A DNA stretch of 37,796 bases from assembly GCF_013870515.1 (NCBI RefSeq), contig NZ_JACBXA010000033.1, positions 1 to 37,796 of the forward strand. Direction: 5' to 3'. The notes below the pieces were generated by a model. The model did not search any database, had not been told where the DNA came from, and saw only the letters and a program-made list of their open reading frames with translations. A program made the position numbers and the translations under genes. The DNA comes from Streptomyces albidus (ex Kaewkla and Franco 2022) (GTDB taxonomy: Bacteria > Actinomycetota > Actinomycetes > Streptomycetales > Streptomycetaceae). Shown in pieces: positions 9,289 through 16,455 of this stretch; the stretch's first letter is position 1, and every line of letters starts with the position of its first letter.

Positions 9289-9804
9289 ATGTCCTGGGAC
9301 GAGAGCGAGGCGCGTGAACACGTCGCCCGCACCGAGAAGTTGCTGTCCGGGCTCGACGGGCTCGCCGACACACGGGCCCGCGAGCACGCGATGGACGCTC
9401 TGCACGCGATGGCGGAGCTGTACGGCGAGTGTCTGGCGCGGGTGATGCATCACGCGGACGGCCCGGTCACGGCGGCCATCGCTTCGGACGAACTCGTGAG
9501 CCACCTGCTGCTCGTGCACGACCTGCACCCTGACCCCGTCGAGCAGCGCGTGCGCCGCGCCCTCGAAGACGTACGGGGCGTCACGGTGCTGGAGGTGCGC
9601 CAGCCGGAGGCCCGTATCGCGGTGAGTCCGCAGGGCTGCGGCGGGCCGCCGGAGGAGCAGCTGACGCAGACCGTACGAGACGCCGTCGCATGGGCGGCGC
9701 CCGAGATCGAGAAGGTCGAGATCGAGCGGGCGGAGACCGCGCAGACGACGCTGATCTCCGTGGACTCCCTCTTCCGGGGCCCGCAGCCCGCGGGGAACCG
9801 GTGA
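9289..9804 (+). CDS. NifU-like domain protein of the hydrogenase cluster
   Basis: The 171-residue protein has an N-terminal helical region (about 1-65). The C-terminal half resembles the NifU C-terminal Fe-S scaffold domain, with VEQRVRRALEDVRGVTVLEV and VRDAVAWAAPEIEKVEIE on either side of the loop that normally bears CxxC. Here the loop is QGCGGPPEE, so only one Cys (C117) is present. The other Cys in the protein is C48. Such proteins are known next to group 1h hydrogenases. The loss of the second Cys suggests it may not build a cluster alone; it might work as a dimer or with the Cys-rich neighbour. The start ATG at 9289 follows the hhyL stop by 12 bp, and the stop overlaps the next gene as GTGA. 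Confidence 0.75.
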   Translation: MSWDESEAREHVARTEKLLSGLDGLADTRAREHAMDALHAMAELYGECLARVMHHADGPVTAAIASDELVSHLLLVHDLHPDPVEQRVRRALEDVRGVTVLEVRQPEARIAVSPQGCGGPPEEQLTQTVRDAVAWAAPEIEKVEIERAETAQTTLISVDSLFRGPQPAGNR

Positions 9805-10463
9805 GCGGGATGGACCCGGCGACCGCCCTTCCGGAACCCGTGACCGCATCCCGGCTCCGCGGCCTGCTGCGACGGCCGCGGTCCGGTGTCACGGGCCGTA
9901 AGGGCGGCGACGAGCAGGAGTACTGCGACATGTGCGCGGAGGTGCTGCCCCCGTCGCACCGTCACATGCTGGACGTCCCGCAGAAGGCGGTGCTGTGCAC
10001 GTGCAGGCCCTGCTCACTGCTCTTCGACCAGAGCACCGCCGGCGGACGGCACTACCGGCTGCTCCCCGAGCGAAGGGTGCAGCTGAGCGGCTTCCGCATC
10101 GACGACATGCTCTGGGCCGGGCTCGGCGTCCCCGTGGGCCTCGCGTTCTTCGTCCGCGAGGGCGCGACGGGGGTGACCAGTGTCGGGTATCCCAGCCCGC
10201 TCGGCGCCACCCGGGCCGAGGTGGATCCGGAGGTCTGGGAAGAGGTCGCGGGTGGGTACCCGGAGCTGGCTGATCTCGCGGACGACGTGGAGGCGCTGCT
10301 GGTGCACCGGTCGGGCGGGGCGAACGAGCACTGGATCGTCCCCTTGGACGACTGCTACCGGCTCGTCGCCGTCGTCCGGGCCCACTGGAAGGGACTCTCG
10401 GGCGGCGCGGACGTGTGGGAGCACATCGACGCGTTCTTCACCGGACTGTCCGAGAGGGACTGA
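9801..10463 (+). CDS. DUF5947-type Cys-rich hydrogenase-associated protein
   Basis: The 220-residue protein of unknown function matches what I recall as the DUF5947 family, found beside group 1h hydrogenases. The N-terminal third has a metal-site-like pattern: YCDMC (C42, C45), H53 and H55, then CTCRPC (C66, C68, C71). The spacing suits a zinc-ribbon, rubredoxin-like or Fe-S site. The C-terminal part is mixed alpha/beta (GVPVGLAFFV, VSVGYPSPLGAT-like, DDCYRLVAVVRAHWKG). There is no signal peptide or membrane segment. The GTG start at 9801 overlaps the previous stop (GTGA) with GGGGA just upstream. The context suggests a role in maturation or electron transfer of HhySL, but no function has been shown from the sequence. 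Confidence 0.8.
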   Translation: MSGMDPATALPEPVTASRLRGLLRRPRSGVTGRKGGDEQEYCDMCAEVLPPSHRHMLDVPQKAVLCTCRPCSLLFDQSTAGGRHYRLLPERRVQLSGFRIDDMLWAGLGVPVGLAFFVREGATGVTSVGYPSPLGATRAEVDPEVWEEVAGGYPELADLADDVEALLVHRSGGANEHWIVPLDDCYRLVAVVRAHWKGLSGGADVWEHIDAFFTGLSERD

Positions 10464-10487
10464 ACACGCACAACCGAGGAGGTTGGC

Positions 10488-10697
10488 ATGTCTGAGATCA
10501 AGGTCGGCAAGCCGCACGTTCAGCTCGACGGGACGGCGCACACACCGGGAGTACGGCAGGGCAATCAAGAGGGCCTCATGAAGCGCCAGCCGGGCCACCT
10601 GCCCGACGACACCTCCACGGCCCGCAGGTCGACGGGTATCAACTCCGCAGCCCAGGACCCGATCCTGCCCGGCATGCCCAACCTCTCCCCCGCGTGA
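10488..10697 (+). CDS. 69-residue conserved-looking small protein of hydrogenase cluster
   Basis: This small polar protein begins MSEIKVGKPHVQLDGTAHTPGV and ends ILPGMPNLSPA. It has a strong ribosome site (GAGGAGG six nt before ATG) and its stop overlaps the start of the next gene as GTGA, so it is surely translated with the cluster. It is rich in Gly, Pro, Thr, Ser and Gln, with no Cys, no membrane helix and no recognised domain; it may be mostly disordered. It could be a small structural or assembly factor for the hydrogenase. I do not recognise a named family. Confidence 0.8.
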   Translation: MSEIKVGKPHVQLDGTAHTPGVRQGNQEGLMKRQPGHLPDDTSTARRSTGINSAAQDPILPGMPNLSPA

Positions 10698-11440
10698 GCG
10701 CACCACGCGGTGCCACGGGCGCGGAGGCGGACGTGCCCGCGCTGGACTTCGCCGTCAGCGGCGTCCGGCCGATGGAGGACATGGCCGTGCCGACGCTGGC
10801 GTTCCGGATCTCCGTCCGCCGCACCGGCGGCGGACACGTCCGGTCGGTCAGTCTCAACACCGCGGTGCGGATCGCGGTGGCGCGACGGCGATACGACACC
10901 GCGGACCGGCTGGTCATGGCACGCCTCTTCGGCCAGCCGGAACAGTGGGCCACCAGCATGCGGCCGCTCACCTGGGCGCGCGTCACCACGGTGATTCCGC
11001 CGTTCGACAACGAGACGGAGTTCGATCTGCCGGTTCCCTGCACGCGGGACAGCGAGCTGGCCGTCACGTCCTACTTCCACGGCGTACGCGACGGGGAGGT
11101 GCCGCTGGAGCTCCTGTTCAGCGGCACCGTCTTCCACGACGGCCCCGACGGGCGGCTGCGCACGGCCCAGATCTCCTGGGACAAGGAAGCCACCTGCCGG
11201 ATGACCGCCGGACTGTGGCAGGAAGTCCTCGGACGCTACGGCTCCGGCACCAGCTGGGTGCCCCTCTCGCCCGAGGCACACGACGCGCTCATCGCCCACC
11301 GCAACCGGCACGCCCTGTCCGGCTGGGACGAGACCGTGACGGATCTGCTCGCCCGCGCGCAGCACACCGCCGGGGTCCCGGCCGAACGCGACGAGCAGGA
11401 TCAGCCCGATTTCGTACGAGGAGCAGCGTGGACGCCGTAG
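10694..11440 (+). CDS. DUF6084-type hydrogenase-associated protein
   Basis: The 248-residue protein of unknown function matches what I recall as the DUF6084 family. It has alternating beta-rich segments such as LDFAVSGVRPMED and PTLAFRISVRRTGG, then RRYDTADRLVMARLFG, TTVIPPFDNETEFDLPVPC, and a C-terminal helical part (AHDALIAHRNRHALSGWDET). There are few Cys, no membrane segment and no signal. The GTG start at 10694 overlaps the stop of the 69-residue gene, and the end overlaps the start of the next gene by 13 bp. The tight coupling implies stoichiometric production with the following 347-residue protein. Families of this sort occur with group 1h hydrogenases; the function is unknown. Confidence 0.8.
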   Translation: MSAPRGATGAEADVPALDFAVSGVRPMEDMAVPTLAFRISVRRTGGGHVRSVSLNTAVRIAVARRRYDTADRLVMARLFGQPEQWATSMRPLTWARVTTVIPPFDNETEFDLPVPCTRDSELAVTSYFHGVRDGEVPLELLFSGTVFHDGPDGRLRTAQISWDKEATCRMTAGLWQEVLGRYGSGTSWVPLSPEAHDALIAHRNRHALSGWDETVTDLLARAQHTAGVPAERDEQDQPDFVRGAAWTP

Positions 11441-12471
11441 AGAAGATCGCCCGGACCTGTCTGTACGAGGGTTACCTGCTGTGGCCGTACCGCAGGACGG
11501 CACTGAAGAACGCCCAGCGCTGGACGTTCGGCGGCGTCTACCCGAAGGGCTGCGCGGAGGCACTGGGCGAGCCCTCGCGCATGCGCACCGAGCTCCTGCT
11601 GGAGGCCGGGCCGGCGGCAAAGCTGACGGTGCACGTGCGGTTCCTGCACGTCATCGACCGGCAGGTGTTCCGCAACGGACCGGCGGGCCCGGTGCCGGTG
11701 GACGAGCTGCGGGTCGAAGGGCAGAGCCATCTGACCTGGCAGGAGGCGACGGAGCGGCGCTGGGTGTGCCCGCCGTGGTCCCCGCGCCGGGGTCCGCGCA
11801 CGACCACGATCGACATCGCGGCGGGCACGGACCGCGAGGCGCTGCGTGCGGAGTCGGGCAGTGTCGCGGGCACGCTGGTGAGGGGCTGGCAGCGGCTGAC
11901 CGGAAGGGTGCGTCTGGAGTCCGTGCCGGTCACCGACAAGGTGCAGAGGGTCACCGTCGAGATCGAGAACACCTCGCCGTGCCCGAAACCGCGGCCCGGT
12001 GCGCACGGCGCCAGGGGCGCGATGGCGCCCTACGCCTTCGCGTCCACGCACACCGTGCTCAACACCGACAGCGGCGGCTTCGCCTCGCTGACCGACCCGC
12101 CGGAGGAGCTGCGCGAGGCTGTCGCGGAGTGCAGGAACGTGGGCACCTGGCCCGTGCTGGTCTCCGACGACCCGGACGCGGCGCAGAACAGCCCGCACCG
12201 GTCCCGCGAGGTGCTCTCCTCGCCGATCACGCTCTACGACTATCCGGCGGTCGCCCCCGAGAGCCCCGGCGACCTGTTCGACGGCGGCGAGATCGACCAG
12301 CTGCTGATCCTCGGCATCCTCAGCCTCACCCCCCGGGAGCAGGAGGAGGCGCGGGCCACCGACCCGCGGGCCCGGGAGATCCTGGACCGCTGTGCCTCAC
12401 TCGAGCCCGAGGACCTGGCCGCACTGCACGGCACCATCCGCGGCTTCCGGCCGCTCGTGGAGGAGAGATGA
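11428..12471 (+). CDS. Uncharacterised 347-residue hydrogenase-cluster protein
   Basis: I do not recognise a named family. The protein opens with a striking aromatic block, TCLYEGYLLWPYRRTALKNA followed by QRWTFGGVYP. The middle part is beta-rich (LTVHVRFLHVIDRQVF, VQRVTVEIENTSPCP). Near the C-terminus is a conserved-looking segment ITLYDYPAVAPESPGDLFDG continuing EIDQLLILGILSL, then a charged helical end (LTPREQEEARATDPRAREIL). There is no signal peptide or membrane helix. The GTG start at 11428 is chosen because GAGGAG precedes it and it removes a long non-protein-like extension. It overlaps the upstream gene by 13 bp and the downstream protease by ATGA. Its position between hydrogenase subunits and the maturation protease argues for a role in assembly of the same enzyme. 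Confidence 0.85.
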   Translation: MDAVEKIARTCLYEGYLLWPYRRTALKNAQRWTFGGVYPKGCAEALGEPSRMRTELLLEAGPAAKLTVHVRFLHVIDRQVFRNGPAGPVPVDELRVEGQSHLTWQEATERRWVCPPWSPRRGPRTTTIDIAAGTDREALRAESGSVAGTLVRGWQRLTGRVRLESVPVTDKVQRVTVEIENTSPCPKPRPGAHGARGAMAPYAFASTHTVLNTDSGGFASLTDPPEELREAVAECRNVGTWPVLVSDDPDAAQNSPHRSREVLSSPITLYDYPAVAPESPGDLFDGGEIDQLLILGILSLTPREQEEARATDPRAREILDRCASLEPEDLAALHGTIRGFRPLVEER

Positions 12472-13277
12472 ACGAGCAACCCGCACGCACGGTGCTGGTC
12501 GACGGAGTCGAGCTGGCACAGGGCAGCCGGGTACGGCTGCGGCCGGGCCGGAACGCCGACGTGCTCGACCTGGCCCTCACCGGACGTACCGCCGAGGTCG
12601 ACGCCGTCGAGGAGGACCTGGAGGGCCGCATCCACATCGTGGTCACCCTGGAGGGCGACGACGGACGCGACTTCCGCACGGGGCTGGGCCACCGGTTCTT
12701 CTTCACGCCGGAGGAGGTGGAGCCGGTCGACGGGCAGGCCCCCGGAACGCGCATCCTGATCGCGGGCATCGGCAACATCTTCTTCGCCGACGACGCCTTC
12801 GGGCCCGAGGTCATCACGGCGATGCGCGAGCGGCCCGTCCCGGACGGCGTGCACATCGCCGACTTCGGCATCCGCGGCATGGACCTCGCCTACCGGCTGC
12901 AGGACGGCTACGACGTGGCGGTCCTCGTCGACGCGGCGCCGCGGGGCAAGGCGCCCGGCACCCTGTACGTCATCGAGCCGGAGCAGCAACCGCAGGACGG
13001 CGCGCAGCGGACGATGCCTGAGGCGCACGGAATGGACCCGGTGCAGGTCCTCGCGCTGTCCGCACACCTGGGTGGGGACAAGCTGCCGCGTGTGCTGGTG
13101 CTGGGCTGTGAGCCGTCGGTGCGGATGCGGGGCGACGAGCCCGACGTGGTCGTCGGGCTGAGCGAACCGGTCCGGGAGGCGGTGGGCCGGGCGGTGGAGA
13201 TGCTGGAGTCGCTCACCGGTGATCTGCTGCTCGACCCGGCATGTGATCTGAGCAGACCGGCAGTGGTCCGACACTGA
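12468..13277 (+). CDS. Hydrogenase maturation endopeptidase with extra N-terminal domain
   Basis: This HyaD/HybD-type protease is expected to remove the C-terminal peptide of HhyL after nickel insertion. The 269-residue protein is longer than the usual 150-170. Residues about 1-90 form a separate small beta-rich domain (VDGVELAQGSRVRLRPG, VDAVEEDLEGRIHIVVTLEG), and the protease domain starts near residue 96. Metal-binding signature residues are visible in GIGNIFFADDAFGPEV (D108/D109), VAVLVDAAPRG, and a His in EAHGMDPVQVLAL. C-terminal residues include VLVLGCEPSV. The ATG start overlaps the upstream stop (ATGA) and follows GGAGAG. It is well placed to process HhyL, whose 21-residue tail would need cleavage. 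Confidence 0.9.
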   Translation: MNEQPARTVLVDGVELAQGSRVRLRPGRNADVLDLALTGRTAEVDAVEEDLEGRIHIVVTLEGDDGRDFRTGLGHRFFFTPEEVEPVDGQAPGTRILIAGIGNIFFADDAFGPEVITAMRERPVPDGVHIADFGIRGMDLAYRLQDGYDVAVLVDAAPRGKAPGTLYVIEPEQQPQDGAQRTMPEAHGMDPVQVLALSAHLGGDKLPRVLVLGCEPSVRMRGDEPDVVVGLSEPVREAVGRAVEMLESLTGDLLLDPACDLSRPAVVRH

Positions 13278-13290
13278 GGAGTTGAGGGAC

Positions 13291-13422
13291 ATGCGGAAAG
13301 GCATCTTCATCCCGGCGGCGGCCGTACGCGTCGCCATGGGCACGCTGGCCGTGGCGGCGGTCGTGATGGCGGCGGTCAACACACCGGACGTGATGCGCTA
13401 CATCAAGATGAAGAGCATGTAG
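13291..13422 (+). CDS. 43-residue single-helix membrane peptide (DUF6893-like)
   Basis: This tiny gene starts 13 bp after the protease, with a GAGGAGTTGAGGG ribosome site before ATG. It encodes MRKGIFIPAAAVRVAMGTLA, then a hydrophobic stretch (VAAVVMAAV), ending TPDVMRYIKMKSM. The pattern is one transmembrane helix (about residues 6-30) with basic ends and a short cytoplasmic-type tail. It resembles small actinobacterial proteins I recall as the DUF6893 family. As the last gene of the hydrogenase operon, it could help bring the soluble hydrogenase to the membrane, since HhyS lacks a signal peptide and the cluster encodes no cytochrome b subunit. That role is inference. Confidence 0.75.
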   Translation: MRKGIFIPAAAVRVAMGTLAVAAVVMAAVNTPDVMRYIKMKSM

Positions 13423-13470
13423 CGCCCCTCGACCGGCCGGGCCGGCGGCCTGCTCCGGGCATCGGATGGT

Positions 13471-14241
13471 TCAGCGGGAGTGCACGGTGAACAGGCCGCC
13501 TTCGGGGTCGAAGAGCTCGGCGGTCCGCCCGAACGGGTCGTCGCTCGGGCTGATCGCGACGGCACCTCCGGCTGCGACGGCGGTCTTCACCGCCTCGTCG
13601 ACGTCGCCCACGGCGAACGAGACGTGCCAGCGGGGGCGGATGTGCGGGTCGGGCGCCGATTCGACGGCGCCGCCGCGCAGGGTCGCCACGGTGCGCCCGT
13701 CGACCAGGACGACGACAGCGTCGTACTGGTAGTCCACCTCGCAGCGCCCCGTCTCCGACGCCCAGCCGAACACCTCGGCGTAGAAGATGGCCGCCGCGAA
13801 GGCGTCCCGGGTGCGCAGCTCCAGCCTTGCCGGAGGGCCGACCCGTCCGGCGTCCCAGCTCGGCAGCACGCCGCCCTCCCAGAACCCGAACGGGGCACCG
13901 GCGAGATCGGCTGCCAGGGCGGTGCGCCCCTCCCCCATGCGGATGGGGCCGACCGCGACGGTGGCGCTGCGCTCCCGGATACGGGACGCCGTGGTGTTGG
14001 CGTCCTCCACGGCGAAGAACGGGGTCCACTGGACGGCGACGCCCATGGTGCGGGCTATCGCGCCCATGCCGGCGACGGGCACCTCGCCCGAGTAGGCGAC
14101 GCTGAACTCCTCGCCCAGACTCCCGGGCCGGAAGGCCCACCCCAGAACCTCGGCGTAGTAGCGCTGCGCGGCGTCCAGGTCACCCGTGGCGAGGCTCACC
14201 CAGCACGGCGCCCCGTACACCGAAGGCACGGTGGAGGGCAT
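13471..14241 (-). CDS. Two-domain VOC (glyoxalase/bleomycin-resistance type) protein
   Basis: The 256-residue protein contains two vicinal-oxygen-chelate repeats. The first covers about residues 8-120 (PCWVSLATGDLDAAQRYYAE, VLGWAF). The second covers about 135-255 (LELRTRDAFAAAIFYAEVFG, RPRWHVSFAVGDVDEA, ending ELFDPEGGLFTVHSR). Paired domains like these make one compact VOC fold. Family members are metal-dependent lyases, dioxygenases or drug-binding proteins; the substrate cannot be told from sequence. The start ATG follows GGCGAGCGGGA. The gene converges on the hydrogenase operon (49 bp between the two stops, with only a weak CCGGC-CGG-GCCGG hairpin at 13433-13445), so it is a separate unit. 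Confidence 0.88.
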   Translation of the reverse strand: MPSTVPSVYGAPCWVSLATGDLDAAQRYYAEVLGWAFRPGSLGEEFSVAYSGEVPVAGMGAIARTMGVAVQWTPFFAVEDANTTASRIRERSATVAVGPIRMGEGRTALAADLAGAPFGFWEGGVLPSWDAGRVGPPARLELRTRDAFAAAIFYAEVFGWASETGRCEVDYQYDAVVVLVDGRTVATLRGGAVESAPDPHIRPRWHVSFAVGDVDEAVKTAVAAGGAVAISPSDDPFGRTAELFDPEGGLFTVHSR

Positions 14242-14282
14242 TCCCGCTCGCCTCGATTCCCGCGTGGCGCCCGCGTAGCCGA

Positions 14283-14615
14283 TCAGCGGCCCAGTGCTTT
14301 CTCGAGCTGCCGCTTGTTCATGGAAGAGCGTCCCTGGATCCCGCGCTGCCTGGCCTCGTTGTAGAGCTGGTCGCGGGTGGGACCGCTCTTGGGCGCCATG
14401 CGGTTGCCTGATCGCTTGCCGCCCCGGGCGGAGGCCGACTTGCCCTTGGTGGACGTACGGCTGGCACGGTCGGCTTCGCCTGTGCGTGCCCGCTCCTTGT
14501 TCACCGTCCGGGATGCGATCTCCTTGGCACGGCCAGGGGAGGCGCCGCGCTGCTGGGCGCCCGCCTTGATGTGCTCGTACTGCCGCTCACGCTTGGCGTT
14601 CGATCCTGCAGGCAT
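14283..14615 (-). CDS. Small basic 'plasmid stabilisation'-type protein
   Basis: The 110-residue, very basic protein begins MPAGSNAKRERQYEHIKAGA and has the repeated theme found in actinobacterial proteins annotated as plasmid stabilisation proteins (GRAKEIASRTVNKERARTGE). A disordered Ser/Lys/Gly linker follows, then a C-terminal SAP/Rho-N-like helix-extended-helix (TRDQLYNEARQRGIQGRSSM, ending KRQLEKAL), which suggests nucleic-acid binding. Despite the common name, no plasmid context is seen. The start ATG follows CAGGAGGAG. A possible stress-type promoter lies 36-61 bp upstream (see 14651-14676). Confidence 0.85.
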   Translation of the reverse strand: MPAGSNAKRERQYEHIKAGAQQRGASPGRAKEIASRTVNKERARTGEADRASRTSTKGKSASARGGKRSGNRMAPKSGPTRDQLYNEARQRGIQGRSSMNKRQLEKALGR

Positions 14616-14650
14616 GACTCCTCCTGTCTTGCGGCTGAATCAGTCCCCCG

Positions 14651-14676
14651 ATTACCCCTCCTCCGCGATTGCTAAC
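14651..14676 (-). promoter_or_regulatory. Possible SigB-family-like promoter
   Basis: Read leftward, GTTA (14676-14673), 15 bp, then GGGTAAT (14657-14651) is close to the Streptomyces stress-sigma pattern GNNT-N14-16-GGGTA. It lies 36 bp before the ATG at 14615, leaving a short leader with a GGAGGAG ribosome site. The fourth base of the -35 element deviates (A for T). This is pattern inference only. Confidence 0.35.
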
Positions 14677-14752
14677 AAGCACATACGAATCGGTTCACAT
14701 GGCACGACACGCGCCGCGGACGGTTGAATGTGCGACCGGATCGACGGGCCCG

Positions 14753-15565
14753 TCAGGGCTTGCGGGCCACGGCGCCGTAGCAGGACGCCTCGGCGTCGGT
14801 GACCTGGTACAGGTCGTGCGCCGTGTCGGGGCGCCAGCGGTGCGTCGCGGTGATGCCGGGGTCCAGGACCTCCCAGCCGTCGAAGAAGCGGGCGACCTCC
14901 TCGCGGGTGCGCGCCTGCACGGTGGTGCCCGCCGCCTCGTAGGCCCCGATGGCCCGCGAGATGGCCTCGGAGTCGAAATCCGGGGTGACGTGGCTGATGG
15001 TCAGGGTGCTGCCGGAGGGCAGGGCGTCCTTGAAGTAGTCGACGATGTCGTGGGCGATGCGCTGCCCCGGGATGAAGTGGAGCAGCGCGATGAGGCTGAG
15101 TGCGACGGGGCGGCTCATGTCGAGGGTCTCGTGCAGCTCGGGTGACTTCATCAGCGCTTCGGGGTCGTGGGCGTCCGCCTGCGAGTAGGCGGTGCGGCCC
15201 TCCGGGCTGCTGCGCAGCAGGGCCTGGGCGTGGGTGAGGACGATGGGGTCGTTGTCCGTGTAGACGACGCGGGCGTAGGGGGCCGTCTCCTGCGCGATCT
15301 CGTGGAGGTTCGGCGAGGTCGGTATGCCCGTGCCGACGTCCAGGAACTGGCGCATTCCCATCTGTGTCAGGTGCCGGACGGAACGGTGCATGAACTGCCG
15401 GTTGGCCCGGGCGGCGACCATGACGGCGGGGAATCCGGCCATGGCGCGGCCCGCTCCCTCACGGTCGGCCGGGAAGTTCGTGGTGCCCCCGAGGAAGTAG
15501 TCATACATCCTCGCCGAGTGGGCCCGGTCCAGCTCCAGGTCCAATGCGCCCTCGTCAGCGACCAC
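14753..15565 (-). CDS. SAM-dependent methyltransferase, Methyltransf_19 type
   Basis: The 270-residue protein is of the actinobacterial family known as DUF574/Methyltransf_19. It has the N-terminal signature SARMYDYFLGGTTNFPADRE, then FMHRSVRHLTQMGMRQFLDV followed by GTGIPTSPNLHE (the SAM-binding GxGxP loop, around residue 87). Next come YTDNDPIVLTHAQALL, where the acidic residues bind the ribose, and the C-terminal strands LTISHVTPD and FFDGWEVLDPGI. The substrate is unknown; these genes are numerous in Streptomyces. The GTG start at 15565 has AGGGG eight nt upstream. It is divergent from the sigma-like gene and separated from it by 263 bp. Confidence 0.9.
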   Translation of the reverse strand: MVADEGALDLELDRAHSARMYDYFLGGTTNFPADREGAGRAMAGFPAVMVAARANRQFMHRSVRHLTQMGMRQFLDVGTGIPTSPNLHEIAQETAPYARVVYTDNDPIVLTHAQALLRSSPEGRTAYSQADAHDPEALMKSPELHETLDMSRPVALSLIALLHFIPGQRIAHDIVDYFKDALPSGSTLTISHVTPDFDSEAISRAIGAYEAAGTTVQARTREEVARFFDGWEVLDPGITATHRWRPDTAHDLYQVTDAEASCYGAVARKP

Positions 15566-15828
15566 GGAATCCGCCCCTCTTCTCGTCTCGCACCACGGGA
15601 TGCGGCGCGATCAGGCCGCCATCGTGCGTCACTTCGGCCAACTTGCCCAGTACGCCCCCGGCCGGGGGGAGAAGACCGGCCACGCGGGGATACGCCGGGA
15701 CAGGAGGGCTGGAGGGTAGCCATCGTTTTACTCTGTGTAGTATTTCCCCCGGCTCCGCATGCACGCGGAATCTTCACGTCCGTTGCACGGACTGCCCGAC
15801 CGAAAATCTCTGGCGAGAGGGCTCCTTC
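15566..15828. other. Divergent intergenic region, methyltransferase / sigma-like gene
   Basis: This 263-bp stretch has no gene I can support. The segment around 15720-15745 is AT-rich for this genome and includes TAGTAT (15738-15743), a possible -10 for the rightward sigma-like gene, but no fitting -35 was found. A 69-codon leftward open frame inside it has no ribosome site and looks like chance. Confidence 0.4.
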
Positions 15829-16455
15829 ATGGGCGCCGAGGACGACCGACCGCCCGGTCCGGCGACGGCTCCGGCGAAGTCTCCGACAAGAGCGGAGGAG
15901 GCCGAGGCCGACGACGGGCGCCGGCGTCTGCAGCTGTCCTTCGACGCGTTCGACGCGTCCCACCACCGGCTGTGGCTGCGGTACGCGCACACCCAGGTCG
16001 GCGGCCGCGAGGCGGCACAGCGCGTCGTCGAGGACGCCTGCCGCCATCTGATGGACCACTGGGTGCACGCGCTGCGCCAGCCGTCCCTCACCGCGTACGC
16101 GTGGACCGTGCTCAAGGAGCACGTGGCGAGGTGGCTGAGCGAGCGGGGGCGACTGCCCCTGCTGGCCGAGACCGCGGCCTTCCACGCCGCCGCCCGCAAG
16201 ACGCTGCTGTACGAGCTGCGGGACGAATTCGCCGTGCTGGAGGGGGAGATGGAGCTGTACGGCGCGATCAGCAGGCTCCCCGAGCGGCAGTACGACGCCG
16301 TGGTGCTGCGTTACGTGCTGGGCTGTTCCGAGGAGGAGGTCGCCGGCTATCTCGGTTTCGAGACAGCTGTGGTGCGCTCCCACATACGCTATGCAAAACG
16401 CAGGCTCGCCCGTGAGCTGCGTACGGCGCAGGGGCCCGGTACAGGAGACGGATGA
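15829..16455 (+). CDS. Sigma-70 family (ECF-like) regulator with degenerate region 2
   Basis: The 208-residue protein has a disordered charged N-terminus (about 1-35). A helical region follows (LSFDAFDASHHRLWLRYAHT, RVVEDACRHLMDHWVHAL) in the place of sigma region 2 but without its usual core-binding and -10 signatures. The C-terminal region-4 helix-turn-helix is clear (ISRLPERQYDAVVLRYVLGC, SEEEVAGYLGFETAVVRSHI, RYAKRRLAREL). It may be a true ECF sigma or a sigma-like DNA-binding regulator. The ATG at 15829 is chosen to avoid a non-protein-like upstream extension; its ribosome site (GAGAGGG) is moderate. The stop overlaps the next gene (ATGA), so the two products probably work together. Confidence 0.8.
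   Translation: MGAEDDRPPGPATAPAKSPTRAEEAEADDGRRRLQLSFDAFDASHHRLWLRYAHTQVGGREAAQRVVEDACRHLMDHWVHALRQPSLTAYAWTVLKEHVARWLSERGRLPLLAETAAFHAAARKTLLYELRDEFAVLEGEMELYGAISRLPERQYDAVVLRYVLGCSEEEVAGYLGFETAVVRSHIRYAKRRLARELRTAQGPGTGDG

Noticed and set aside
7620..9317. 565-codon rightward frame inside hhyL
   Set aside because: Out-of-frame shadow, very rich in Arg, His, Pro and Gly, and overlapping a certain gene completely.
7441..9849. 802-codon leftward frame opposite hhyL
   Set aside because: Antisense shadow of the hydrogenase large subunit, with no ribosome site and no recognisable protein features.
13433..13445. CCGGC-CGG-GCCGG hairpin as terminator of the hydrogenase operon
   Set aside because: The stem is only 5 bp, and such matches are common by chance in this GC-rich DNA; not strong enough to list.
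14283..14615. Plasmid or integrated-element marker suggested by the 'plasmid stabilisation' family name
   Set aside because: No replication, partition, integrase or attachment site is nearby; such proteins are common in actinobacterial chromosomes.
15555..15764. 69-codon leftward frame between the methyltransferase and sigma-like genes
   Set aside because: No ribosome site and no protein-like pattern; it lies in the likely promoter region.
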